NCBI GenBank assembly: GCA_038496675.1
Contig: CM076662.1
Coordinates: 21,608,118-21,672,117 of the forward strand
Direction: 5' to 3'
Length of the DNA: 64,000 bases
Origin: Rachycentron canadum
Lineage: Eukaryota; Chordata; Actinopteri; Carangiformes; Rachycentridae
The notes beneath the pieces were generated by a model that saw only the letters and a list, made by a program, of their open reading frames with translations, was not told the DNA's origin and ran no database searches. Below, piece by piece: positions 1 through 12,500 of the stretch; within the stretch, counting starts at the first letter, position 1; every line of letters begins with the position of its first letter. The translations under genes and the position numbers were made by a program.

Positions 1-1790
1 TTAAGGGGCAGTTGGTTAAAATCTGTATTTTAGTTGCTCAGTTTATTTTGTCTCCATGTTTGTTGCTAAAAGCTCATTGCTGTTGTGTTTCTGCACTGCA
101 CAGAGATCACCTGTCAATCAAACATTATGGGTGGTACTTTGACCTCTGCTCATTTCTCGTTGTGTTGATGTTTGAGTTTCTTCAGGTGGAGCTGGAGCCA
201 TGGAGGAGATCACTGCTCATGATGATTGTTCTTCTCCTAAACTGACATTTCTCCACATGAAAACATCAACTTGTCTCTGCTCTAAATGTTGGTTGAATAT
301 TTGTGTTGATGTGTTTGTCTCTTGTTGTTTCTCTTCATGGGTCTTAACAGAGAAATCACCAGACCTTCCTTTATCGCACATATTTTGTTCTCACTGTGTA
401 AAGAAACAAATAGATCATTACATTTACATTGATGTGTTTGTCAGAACAAATGTTGTTGTTGTTCAAATCAAATTATCAATAAGGTCCATGAGGTTGAATA
501 AAGTTGTGATTATCATGATCATAATCAATGAGGAGATAATTGATTGTTTTCTTTTCAGTCATTTCACAGACTTTACTGATTCAAGGTGTGAACAAATCTT
601 ATCTTTTGTCTTTGTTCCAGTATCTGATTCCAAGCTGATGCAGAACATGTGAAACTAACATCAAAGTATAATTGAGGCAGTTTTTCTCCTGAAACACCAC
701 AAAGCACAGAGTTCGTGTTCAGTCGGTCTCTGTCTTTCAACTTTCTTTCTAAAACAGCCTCGTCACAAAGAAACGATCTTAAAAACGAGTTTAAAATAAT
801 GGAAAAATTACTTTGATGGAGTTTTACTGTTAAGAAGTTTAGTTGGGTCCTGACACACATACGACACAAAACGTGTCGTTGTGGACTTGAGGTCATATTA
901 TTTTTGTGATGTCGATTTCAATGAAAATATCATTCTTTAGATTAGAGTTTGTCTATTTAGAAGTAAAGAAGTAAACAAAGGTCCTAAAACAAAGAAAGAA
1001 ATCAGGAACGAACCCAGAGACACAATCACATGTCAGTATAAATACAGAGCTCACTGGTATTTCAGAGCCATGCAGTGTTTCAGGGACTTCAGGTAGGTTC
1101 TTCTAACATCTTGGGAGAACCTACCTCAGTTGTCTGAGGTAGGTTCAGGATGCCTCCTGATGCCTCCTCATATATCCAGTGTGGGACATAATTTCCAAAC
1201 TTCAATGGCCATGGTAATGGACATTTGAATAACACAAACTTCTAGGAATCCTCACCTCAACTGTCCAGTATCCAGGTATTTATTTATTTGTTTACCCGTA
1301 TGACCTGAGTGATGGTGCTGCTGTGGATTACACAGGAACACAATGACACATGGTTTAGCCAAGTGAAAACATGCCCACTGTAAAAAGCTAGTATCAGATT
1401 GACTGGACGATATATTTTGATGATCTTGTGCTTTTTCTTGCCGTAAAATCGTCTTTTTATCCTTTTGTTTTGTTTAAAATGGCTAAAATACGTTTTATTT
1501 TGCTGACTCGGTCGACTGACCTGAATATTCTGCACTTAACATGGACACATAACACAAGCCCACTTTACATTTTAATGTTTAAAGTTTCATATGTAGGCCT
1601 ACATTTAAACTGAACTGAACCTTAAACCGGTAAAAAGATGTGACGAGAGGAAAGAGGAAGGACAGTAATATAGTTAATGATGTTCACTTCAATCAAATCG
1701 AATTAAACTTTCAAAATGAAACATTTTTCATTGGACTGCTGTTAAAAAAAAACAGGAACAATGACAGCGAATCCTCAACAGTGCCTAAAT
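1..1790. other. Intergenic, no gene recognised
   Basis: AT-rich sequence at the left edge. The open frames are short, overlap on both strands and resemble no protein I know. The only structure that stands out is a three-part inverted repeat at 1091-1146. In mammals the gene beyond the 3' end of LARP4B is DIP2C, but none of its exons was recognised here. Confidence 0.5.
1091..1146. repeat. Three-part inverted repeat, hairpin-forming
   Basis: The arm GAACCTACCTCAG (1117-1129) and its exact reverse complement CTGAGGTAGGTTC (1134-1146) are separated by four bases. A third copy of the inner ten bases, AGGTAGGTTC, lies upstream at 1091-1100. The central arm could therefore pair with either neighbour. 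The role is unknown; it may be the end of a decayed mobile element. Confidence 0.75.
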
Positions 1791-1791
1791 C

Positions 1792-1797
1792 TTTATT
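1792..1797 (-). terminator. larp4b: Candidate distal poly(A) signal of larp4b
   Basis: AATAAA on the minus strand (TTTATT on plus). It is the most distal candidate, followed by sequence with no UTR-like character. Inferred only. Confidence 0.3.
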
Positions 1798-3162
1798 TTT
1801 CAGTAAGCTACATTTTTTCTCCAAATTAGACAGTTTTACATCATGACACAAGAGTAACTTAAATTATCTATAGCTGACATGTACGCTTGATTCCAGTCTG
1901 GATGGAAGAAAAGAACCCGCCCCCCGAAAACACAAATAAAACAATCAAAATCAAGAGAAAACCCAAAAGCCCTCCTGAACGTGACCTCCTTTCCACATCT
2001 GTTAAAGGTGTCGTTAGGCAAAATTATGTGTCCAAACCCCAACACAGTGGAGTCATCGATTGTCCACAGCTGTTAGCGTAGCACGGTACAAGTGTTAATG
2101 AGTTAAACCACAGTGAGCTGATAAAGAGATGGAGTCCTGTTCCATCAGTGGGGGAGCATTCATCATCGTAACAACTTTGGGGTGGGGAAAGGGAAACAGC
2201 CGCAAGGGGGGGGGGTGGGGTGGCGTCCATTTCTACGACAAGATGCAACCCTTGAGGAAAAAAAGAAAAACTAAACAAAACAATGGCGAACAGGAAGGAG
2301 GAGGGAGAGCTGAAGAGACTGATATGAAAGGAGTCCGGGAGAAAGTGGAGCTCCAAAGAAAAAAACCAAAAACAAAAACAAACAAAAAAGAAAACGCCAC
2401 AGCTGAGCGTTCGTGTTAATGCCGGCGAGACAGGAGAGGCGTGCGGGACTTGCGGCCGTCTTCAACCGCCAAAAATGAGATATCCCTTTGAAAGCGCTAC
2501 CATCCAGGTCTGAGGCGCCGGAGCTTCAGACAGAGTCACCTTTGCGTCGGTCTGGATTTGTGGGTGGTTTGTTTTTTTTTTTTTTTTACTCCACACATGC
2601 ACACATTCACAGTTCAGGGATGCTCAAGTTCGTTAAAATCACCGTCTGTGTTTTCCGTCCCAAAGTTCGGGGTCAGACGTGCCTCGACCGCCAAGTCGCA
2701 ACGCACCACACCGCTCCTTACAGTCAGTGGTGTCACATTGTAGTTTGCTCCAGTCCAGATGTGAGAAGTCTGAGATGGACTTCTATTTCCCACAAAAATC
2801 ACATCTTAAAATCATCAAAAAAAACAAAAAACAAATCACACACACACACACACAAAAGTAAAAGCCCAAGATGTCAAGCGCTCAGCTATGTACAGGTTAA
2901 ACTGCCCGGTCAAGACAAAAACAACAGTTGTATAATGGCACAGTTATTGGTTTTTCGTTGCCACATCAAAATGCAGTCCACATGTGATCAAATGGTTCAG
3001 ACAGACATCTCACTCTGTGCGTGTTACTGTTCTGTATGTGCCAGAAACACACGGGAAAAAAAGATCCAACAAAACATCTGTGATTCCAGTTGAGCCTCTG
3101 CCTCTGTCCCCAGCTCCAACAAAATAAAGCAACAAAACAAGGAAAAGTAAATTATTAGTACA

Positions 3163-3168
3163 TTTATT
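3163..3168 (-). terminator. larp4b: Candidate poly(A) signal of larp4b
   Basis: AATAAA on the minus strand, about 5.8 kb downstream of the stop codon. One of several possible sites. Confidence 0.25.
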
Positions 3169-5194
3169 TCTCAGGGGAGGGAAGGTGATGAACTTGAACG
3201 AGGAATAAAGTTAACGACACAAACGGCGCTGATCACGTGACTGGTCCGGTACCGACACTCAGGTGGGGAACCTGGAGCTCCACCTGCCTCAGCGACTCAG
3301 GGCCTGATTTCAATTTGATTTTATTTCCCAAAAAGTGTCTTTTTGAGTTTTTATTTTTACCAATGAGACCAAAGTGTTTACGACACCGAGGCCCAGGATG
3401 CGTCGTGGCCTCGCAGGTGGCTACCGATCATTTCCCGCCGAGCGCCACGTGCTGGACAAACTGCTTCAAATGTGCTTCATTCTGCTTTCGTCCACATCAG
3501 GTCGCCCATGAGCACAGGACGTCTGAAGACAGAGGACAAAACTGGGACGTGTCCATCAGCCATCACTCTTTTTAGCTGGCAACAGGCGGCACGACGACGG
3601 AGGTTAACTCGTGATATAGAAACAGCCGAAGTCCTGATTTTTTTATTGTTTGTTCTGCTAACGTTTTCTGTCCATATTTAGAGAGAAACAAAGGACATCT
3701 GGTGGAGAACCTGTCCGAGCACCGTCAGGCCCCGTTCACCACCTGGTCCACCCAAACAGAACCGAACGTCAACGCCGGCAGTGGTTGATACAACCAGACT
3801 AGATGTAATTGTGTCAAATTCAGGGTTGGATTTGGTTTCAGATACAAGGAGCCAAGCACCGAGCCCTGACAATGTCTAGTGCGCGACTGAACACCAACCC
3901 TAAACTCACGAGGATTCAACACCTACACCTCCCATGAGCCTCGCCCATAGATATACTATTGAAACTACACAGGTAAACCTGGACATCTGACCTTCAACAC
4001 GTTTCCACAGCATTAAGACATGAAAACAGCTGGTTTCCATCGTTTGGTTGGACTAGTATTCATGTTTGTTGGAAAAAATTCTAAAATTAAATTTGATGAT
4101 TTTATTCCATGTCAAAAAACACGTATTTGGAAACGGGTGAAAACAGCTGCATTAGCTCCGTTTAAAATTCAAATATACACCATCCAACTTCTCTCATGAA
4201 CACATCAGGCCCGGTTCGTTTAATTATGCAAAAACAGAAATGTCAGAACCAGCTTCATGGCTTTAGAGGAAGCCACGTAACATTTTAATAGATCATTTCT
4301 TAGTGGACTACAGCTGGGCTGAGCTCCCTCCCCTGAGCTCTAATGTTTTTTAACTTTGGCCATGCCGGCTGTTTCTCCGGCTCGGGCTTTAATCGTTTTA
4401 CCGCCCGGTATCCAGAACCAACCAGCTTGAGATACGGACAGAAACCGGCAAACATCACTCAGCCAACATTAGGGGACGTCTCGAACCAGAGGTCGGACTT
4501 CAGCCTTATTAACTGTCTAACATTAGATATTGTCGAGTCATGCTGTCCACCTCACGTGGACACAATGCAGTTTGTTTATACACTGTGGAGTTGCACAAGC
4601 ATGGACGTCATAAGTGTGATCGTATATGGATGTAGAGTAATAGTGTCATAGTTTACATTTCTATAGGAAATCCTTAATATTTTCAACAACTTTACTGTAG
4701 TTTTTAGTTGACTTCTATTTATGTACTTTGTATTTAACAAAGGGAAAAACACACCTGGCATTAGAGGCGTCTGCTCTGGACAAAACTCTAAGATGTAGTG
4801 CTTCTTGCCAAACAGTTTCAGTATTCAAACTTTTATAGATGTGTGTGGAGAAATAAAGATTATATAGAATATATAATAATTTCCAGCATAAGCGGAAGAG
4901 CAAAGAGGAAAAAGAAACCAGAGATTTAAAGAGGAGGCTGGTGGACACGCAGCTTTGGAAAGCTCATTAATTAAGATGCTCAGCTAGTCCCACAGGCTCT
5001 TTTCAACGTGTGAAGGGTGGAGGGTGGGTGGGGCGAGGGTCTCGCACCTGTACAGCCAGGTGTGTCTGACCACACGGGTAAGAAAAATGGAATGAAAGAC
5101 AACAAACCATACAAAAAAAAAAAAAAAAGTACAATCAGACAACCTGCCCACGCTTCAGAGTGGAGCAGAATTCAAACTCCACACACAAACTAAA

Positions 5195-5199
<5 letters not shown>

Positions 5200-5238
<39 letters not shown>
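5200..5238. repeat. Poly(A) run of 39 bases
   Basis: Uninterrupted A on the plus strand, which is poly(U) in larp4b RNA if the 3' UTR extends this far. Further A or T runs follow at 5277-5291 and 5820-5840. It may be the tail of an old retroposed copy or simple slippage. Its length in the assembly is unreliable. Confidence 0.9.
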
Positions 5239-5241
<3 letters not shown>

Positions 5242-6322
5242 AAAGAAAAATATTTTCAAAAGCACAACATTAAGTTTTTTTTTTTTTTTTTATATCCTAC
5301 ATCCAGCTCGATAGCGACATTAATGGTTCAACAAGATCAATATATTTTTATAATCATTTTAAGGTACCTCTTATATTTTTCTGAGTATTTACAACTGTAC
5401 AAGCAAAGCACACACTTCAAAGTGCACAGATTTAATACAGTTCTGACTAGTTTTGCATTTACAAGGTTTATATTTTTCCCCCAAAATAACAGAGAAACAA
5501 AAAGAAAACCGAAACTATTAAACAAGGAACAAAAAGAGCAAAATGATTCTTTTTCGTACATTTTATACAAAAAAAAAAAAGCAAGAAGAAAAACAACGTT
5601 GCTGCAGATTTGTACTCTCTCTCTCTCTCTCAATAAGACTTGTGATGTCTAGTGCGACTAAATATTTTCCACGTCACGCTTCGTTAACATTTCGGGGATT
5701 TATTTTTTGAAAACAAATAAACTATGCTCGTCTTGTATAAAAGTTAAGGCAAAGTCATTTTTCAAGTTTAAATAAAATTCAAGTTTCTCAAACACTGGAT
5801 GGAATTTCTCTCTCTCTCTTTTTTTTTTTTTTTTTTTTTTACATTTTTCATATATATAGAGATCTTGATGCATCTCATTTTTTTTTCTTCCCTCTAAAAA
5901 GAAAACTTAATATTTCTCATGGAATAATCAGCACTGGTTTATAACTAAGTGGATATGGTGCATTTTCATCTCTTTTACCATTTCCATCAATGAGAAAAAA
6001 AGGAAAGCAATAACTAAACCATCCAAGTGCATCTCAGTCCTTCAAAATAAAAAATAAAAATATATCATTTTTTTAATTTTATTTTATTTATTTATTTTTT
6101 TAGAAAACTCAAGATTTCGCTTCCAAATCAAAAGCAGCTATGAGCGGGAGTACGGGCTTTTAAACGAAGCTTTCCCTTCTCCAGATGGGCTCCTGTTTCC
6201 TCTTAGTGGGATTACCCAGAATGCTTTTTGTTGCAGGAAGACTTTGGCGAGACATATGAGGTCCCACTTCATGTAGGTTTGTTCCCCCCCAAACAGATAC
6301 CGTGTATAGTACAGTGGTTTTT

Positions 6323-6328
6323 TTTATT
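6323..6328 (-). terminator. larp4b: Candidate proximal poly(A) signal of larp4b
   Basis: AATAAA on the minus strand, about 2.6 kb downstream of the stop codon. It would give a shorter transcript. Confidence 0.25.
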
Positions 6329-8924
6329 AAGGGTTTTGCATCTGAGGTGACAACTTTAAAAGATGAACCTGAGCACACGACTGAAGAGCAGGGAGGGAAA
6401 CAAATCTTTTATCGCTCGACTCATTTTTAAAGCGTTTTGCCAGTAAAACAAAAATTCCCAAACTTGGTTGGTTATCTGCCAAAGTGGCTGCTACAGTAAA
6501 CAGAAGTACCAACCAAGGCAGAAATTCAACAAGCTCGGACTCAGCTCGACCACCTCCCTCCCTGAATTTGCATTCTTGCTACTTTACTCTATTGTTGGGA
6601 ATTAAAAAAAAACAAACATTGCTCAATCATTTCCCACAAACCTGAATCTGGTTGCTATTGTTTTCGTCTCCATCCTTGACCATCCTTGTGTGGCCTCATG
6701 GGGAGTAAAGGACATTTACTCTGTGCTTTAAGTTTAACTGTCAGCTGCAGTTTATCCAATACAACAGGAGTGAAGTAGCAAGAAAGGTTGTGTGCTTTGG
6801 TCAATCTTTTCCAATTATTTTTTCTCAAGACCCAGTTTTTAAACTCAACGATAGCACGGTGACAGAAAAACAGACAATAAAGAAACCAGACAAATGACCC
6901 CAGTGGTAAAGACTCGCTGCCGAGGGAGGAGGAGGAGGAGGAGGATGGACATGCCTGTTGTAAACCCACCTGCTCTGGATGTTTGGTTCATCACTGTCCA
7001 CATAAGCCCACCTTCCCCACCCTAATCGGACTCCCAACAAACTACCCCCACCCACCCAGCCTGACTCATCGTTTACCTTCAACTCTTCAGTTTCAGAAAA
7101 ACACTTACTTTCCATATACCATCGCTTTCAGGAGCACTCCAACCCAAACCAATGCGTTTGCCTGTACGAGCGCCAAATCCCTCAGCAGAGACAAAAGTTC
7201 ATATTAGCATCAGCAACGAGCCGACAACACGGTGAAGTTGCCGCGCAAACATCCCACCTTCTCCACCACAGTTTTTATTTGTTCCTGGAAAACTGAATTT
7301 GCATCGTTTCATTTCTCTTTCAGGATCCCTTTTATTTATTTATTTTTTTGCTTTGCTTCATCTGATAACATTTGCTTGGAAGTGTGAGAAAACGCTAGGA
7401 GTGCAAAAATAAAGTTCTGCGGATGTAAATCAAGTATTTCTACATACAGTATCACGTAAGTTGTAGTAACAGATTCCAGGATTTGAGGTCTAGCACCTTA
7501 TCTAGGAGAAAAAGCCCGCTGGAGACATGCTGCTGCTTGAACGGTGTGAATGACAAACCCGCCCCCACCCCCTTTTTTTTTTTTGGTGCATTTCAGACAG
7601 GAACACGTCGACCTACACTTACCACTTCCTCCTCAGAACAGTTAGTTACAGTGGTTATGCTGATGCGGGTTTACGGCGCATGCGAGCTAGTGTTAATTTT
7701 CCTCCTCGCCTCCAGAGTGAACCAGACTGCGTCTTCCTTCCACAGTATGTGCCTGCTGATTTTATTCCACAGTTTTTAAACAAGAAATGAGGAGAGATAA
7801 GAGAGCGCTGCAGCTGTCAGAGCTTACTTTGCGTTGCTTTGCTTTTCCCAACAAAATGTTGATTTTGGAAAAAACAAAAAAAAAACAAAAAACAAAAATA
7901 CAAGCCTAAAAAAAAAAAAAAAAAAAAAAAACACTTTAAAAGACGTTTCCATCGGACAAATAAACTTCGGCCATCGAGAGGTGACTTGATTCCCAATTTG
8001 TCTGTCAGCAAAGTTTTGGTTCCCTTCCTGCCTGATGCGTAAAAAAACAGCACTGATGTCAGACATGTACATGTGCTCTGCAACATAACTAGCGAGTTAG
8101 CAGTGTTAGCGACGACCCAACAGCAGAGGGCAGCGATTCTTTACAGACAAAACAATGAGGAAGAAAAGGTCCGCGGCAGTCGACAACTGTTCTGAAAACA
8201 AACGCACGTCATCTAGTGTAAATAAATCTGGAGGGGGGAAAAAAAACAAAAACAAAAAACACTGAGTTGATATAAACCAAAGAATCCCGAGTGATGATGA
8301 TGTGATGAGATTTAGATGTTAAGTTGCATATGGATGTGAATATGTATTAAAAAAAAAAAACAACAACACATCAGCTAATTATGATCCATAATTAAGCTAC
8401 ATAAAGTTGTTCAACAGTGCCACTCGACATGCAAACAAACCCCTCACTTTGAGAGCCAAACAAGGTGGAGTCTGTTGAATGCGCCCTTTCCCATCATCCA
8501 CTGGGGTGGCTTCCCAACAATGCCCTGCTGCTGCTTTGCACACAAGACTACTTTAATCCCACAAGGCCATTTGGACAGAATGAATAAACTTCAGTGTTGT
8601 CGGTGCCAACTTACAGGCTGACACAACTACGTAATGCAAAAAGAGAAGAGGAGAAATAAAAGTGAAATTAAAAAAAAAAAAAAAAAAAAGCAAATAAATA
8701 GAATAAAAAGAATGAAACGGTGCTCTACATGCACAGTAAAGTGCTTTTTGTCTGCAAGCCCTGATCAAGAAAAGAAGGCGTCCTCTATGCTTGTTTGTGA
8801 CTGGTGATTCTGGGATATAAGTGTTGAGTAGCCCTGACTTATATTTCCTTTTTTTTTTTTTTTCCAAACGCATCTGTGGAGCATAGTGGGGAGGGAGGAT
8901 TCTGGGAGGGGCAGGGAATCTCCC

Positions 8925-9257
8925 TTACTGTGGGGACTTGGGTGGGGTGTGGTGGGGATCTTTGCTCTGGGTTTTCCCTGGGTGTGGGGGTGGGGAGGCC
9001 CACCGCCCGGCCGGCCTTCTGGCCTCCCTCGGGGGTCTGCCCGGAGTGACGGCCGCCGAGCCGGGTTTGGAGGAGCTGGGGTATGTCTCTCTGGCCTTGG
9101 CCTCCGATGCAGGGGCGGCGGCGTCGGGGCACTTCCTCTCCTCGCCTGCGGGGGCAGCACAGGCTAGCTTGGCTTCCTTGGGGGTCGGCGGCTGCTGTAA
9201 TGTTGGGGCGTCCTTCACCCGCTGGCAGATCTCAGCGTAGGACGGCTTCCTCAGCTC
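8925..9257 (-). CDS. larp4b: larp4b coding exon 16 (last)
   Basis: Encodes residues 665-774 and the stop TAA at 8925-8927. It begins ELRKPSYAEICQR, the conserved C-terminal block of LARP4 and LARP4B, and ends TPPKSPQ. The acceptor is CAG directly before GAG. The exon is much richer in G+C than its surroundings and codes mostly Pro, Ala, Arg and Ser between the two conserved ends, so that middle part is probably disordered. Confidence 0.95.
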   Translation of the reverse strand, partial: ELRKPSYAEICQRVKDAPTLQQPPTPKEAKLACAAPAGEERKCPDAAAPASEAKARETYPSSSKPGSAAVTPGRPPREARRPAGRWASPPPHPGKTQSKDPHHTPPKSPQ

Positions 9258-9564
9258 CTGACAGGAAATAAACACAACAGTGATAAAATATTCAGTATAT
9301 TTCCTTCTCATTTCGTTTGATAGGATTTATGTTATTATACATGTGCTACAGTTTTTAACATAAAACATAAGACATTTTTATGTTATTATGATTATTATTA
9401 TAATAACTATATTTATATAGTAGTTTTAAAGAGCGTTTAAAAAGTGCTTTGACAATCAAAACAAAGGAAATAAAAGGCAAAAGGCCCAGAGGGCGATGTA
9501 CAAACATAAAGCAGAGGTAAGGTTAAAAGGGGAACTTGCATTGAATATGGTTCAATATAAATTC

Positions 9565-9595
<31 letters not shown>

Positions 9596-12500
9596 GTTCA
9601 ATAAATAAAAAAGCAACATCAAATAATCACATCTATAAAAATGGGTTTTAAGAGGTGAATGAGTTTAAAGATTTTAGAGGACGTACTGGCTCATGGGTCA
9701 ATAATTCTGTTATGTAGCTCAGCGCTCGTCAACAAAATCTCAAAGTCAATCTTAGAAGAGATGGGCAGGGAGGATTGAGGAGGGCGATGTGGTGTCATCT
9801 GTTAAAACCAGTGACAAGCCAAGGCTGCTGCGTTTTCAGTTGGCAGTCAGATGGGAGTGAGTCAGCTACAGTCGTCCAGTGTGAGAAATTCAATAAATGT
9901 ATGAATGACTTTTTCAAGATCAAGGTGAGACTATAGGTTTGATTCTGGACATGGTTCTTATTTGGAGGAAGAAGACCGGTTTCCATTTTGCTCTATAAAA
10001 ATAGAAGAGCTTGGGATGGTGCAGGATTATCCAGGCCAATATTTAATATACATTTCAGGATTTTTTTTTTTTTTTTTTGAATGGTCACAATATATTGTCT
10101 ATAACAGATTTGTGATGATGATCTATTAGATTCAGTCACTGTAGAGATCAGATTAAGATCTCTACCGAGCAGGAGATGAATACGCGGCTAAAAAATAAGC
10201 TTGTTTTTTTGTCAAAAACAAACAAACAAAAAAAAAACCCACCATAAATGAGCTTGCACCATAAATAAATACAACCTTAAAAAAGCCTTAATGAAGCATA
10301 ATGACAATCAAAAAGAAGTATCACTTAGGAGACATGACAAAATCTGAAAACTAGTTTGTGGACCTTGACCTGGCAGCTGTGATTATCTGTTTGACCCACA
10401 CTCAACACTGGAGATTCCTGTTCACAGCTGTGAAGACCTGTGCAGCTTCAGTCTTCTTTCTATCATTGTGTTTCATCAGCTACAGCTTTTGCTGCAATGT
10501 TAAAAAAAAACCAAAGCCGAGGGGAGTCTAACCAGAACCTTTTGCTTTGGCAGAAGAAATAATCTGCTGTTTACAGATAAAAACTTTCCTTGTAGTTGTT
10601 GCATTTCCGATCTCTCTGACTGATGCCTGTCTGTTTTTAAAACACATTTTTTCCCCAGGAGGTGTGAGAAATCGACTCGTCTGTAATCAAAGTCGATACG
10701 AGACGCTGCAGAATTAAGGCACAATTCATTTACCCCCGTTTTTGTTCACGCTGAGATGGATTCATCTGTGATGGAGATGTCTGAGAGGGGGCGAGCATAA
10801 AAAGGCCTCGGTGAGGAGACTGAGGGGAGGGGAGGACAAAAAAAAAAAGAAAGAAATCAATACTGACTGTGGCAGCACCGTTGACTTGCACCGATTTGCT
10901 TGCAGTGGACAAAGTGCCAGGGACTCGCTCCACGGACAACTGCGCCTCCTTTGGCTTCACCTCCGTCACCTTTACCTCCCTGAAACAAACAGGAGGCATC
11001 GATATAACAGTGAGAAGTGAAAAAAAAAATCATTTCAATGCCAACATAATCACACTGTGGGGTTTTTTTTTTTTGCCCATCATGCAGCGTAAGTGAGGAG
11101 GCACTGAGACAGAACAGAAAGACTCTTGTGAACTTCGTACACGATGAAGACTGAGACGTTGCTCAGTTAAACTGCCGGGACCTTTGTTGCACAGTGTGCA
11201 GATCTATTTGTCAGATTCTTTCCTTTAGTTAAATGCACCTTTATCTTTATCGGGACAACAGCACTCAGGAAGTCAGAGCAGCGCCATGTGTGAAACGCTC
11301 CCCACTAAAGGAGAGAATCAAGAGCAGACTGGAGCAACACAAATACGGAGCAGCAGTCGGGATGTGCAGATATAAATCTAATGTGGTAACGCACTGTGTG
11401 ACAGACCACGTTGATGCATAGTGATGTGAACTTCCATAGAAAACTGGGGTGGAATCATGAGTGGAGACCCCCATAATTAAAGTCACCAAAAGTTAATTAT
11501 TATCATTATCATCAATTATTATAAGTCATAAGTCAAATATTATTAAAATTGTAATGTGGTGTTATCGATATCACAGGTGGTGGCAGAACAGACCATAAAT
11601 GAAGTGTTGTGCTGCCTCCATATCATATTCAACATTCAAGCTTGTTTGGGACAAGCCCATAAGTCGTACCATAATTGTAACATTTGCCAAAGTAATTGCA
11701 GGATGATTTTTTCGTTCAGCCCAACGGGAAACATGTTTGTTTTCTTGAATGATACACAAACCAACACAACCACCCATCATCTACCACTTATCTGGAGCCA
11801 GTCCCGGCTGACAGTGGATAAAGGCGTGGTACATCCTGGACTGGCCAGTAGTCTATCACAGGGCTGGCACACAGAGCCAAAGAGGCAACTCAGTCACCAA
11901 TTGACCAAAAACTGCCTGTCAACACAACCATCTACCTGTAAATGCAGCTACAACAGATCAGGTCTGGTTTTTGGGACGTTAAAGCGGACAAGGAGGGAAT
12001 TCAGCAGACGCTGATCGCTGCTTTCTCTTCTGTTGCTGGTCTGCATTTTCAATGAGCACGTAACATGAATTAAGTCTCCGAGTCACTGCGGCAGGTCAGA
12101 GTCATCAGTGCTTTGGTTGATAAGAGCCACAGAGCGGAGACGCTCAGCAGTTTATCACTGAGCTGTGACCAGGACACAAAGCTCTGGAGGTGAACTGAAG
12201 TAGTGTGGTACAACTGGGCAGAGGCCACATTAAGGCTTTTCCTGTCTTTCATGCCATTGTTTTTTTTCCCTTATAAAGTTTCCCCAAGTCTCCACATATT
12301 CAGAATCAACTCAACCTCAGCTGATTATATATATGACTCAATAAAGACTCACTGTCAGAGGGGATAGTAAATAGAAAACAAGAAAAAAGGCATTGAATTG
12401 ATTTGAAGTTTCTCTCTTTATCTTATGATGAGTTCTGCTCATTCTTTGAACAGTAGTGATGAAAAATCTGCTCCAAAGCCTCTAATGGACTAAATATCCG

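Larger units (their letters stand above)
1792..8924 (-). other. larp4b: Probable 3' UTR of larp4b, distal end uncertain
   Basis: No coding exon is seen for about 7.1 kb downstream of the larp4b stop. On the minus strand the stretch is U-rich, with long homopolymers and several AATAAA hexamers, the clearest at 6323-6328, 3163-3168 and 1792-1797. Alternative polyadenylation is possible. The true end cannot be fixed from sequence alone, and part of this stretch may be intergenic. The many open frames here are short and run through simple sequence. Confidence 0.45.

Noticed and set aside
1..660. Possible coding pieces of a fish immune-type gene at the left edge
   Set aside because: Some phrases looked exon-like, but no consistent splice pair or protein match could be made.
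1117..1146. let-7-like microRNA hairpin
   Set aside because: The seed TGAGGTAG is present, but the loop is only four bases and the rest of let-7 is absent.
8886..9240. Plus-strand open frames with Gly-rich products
   Set aside because: They are antisense to the G+C-rich last larp4b exon.
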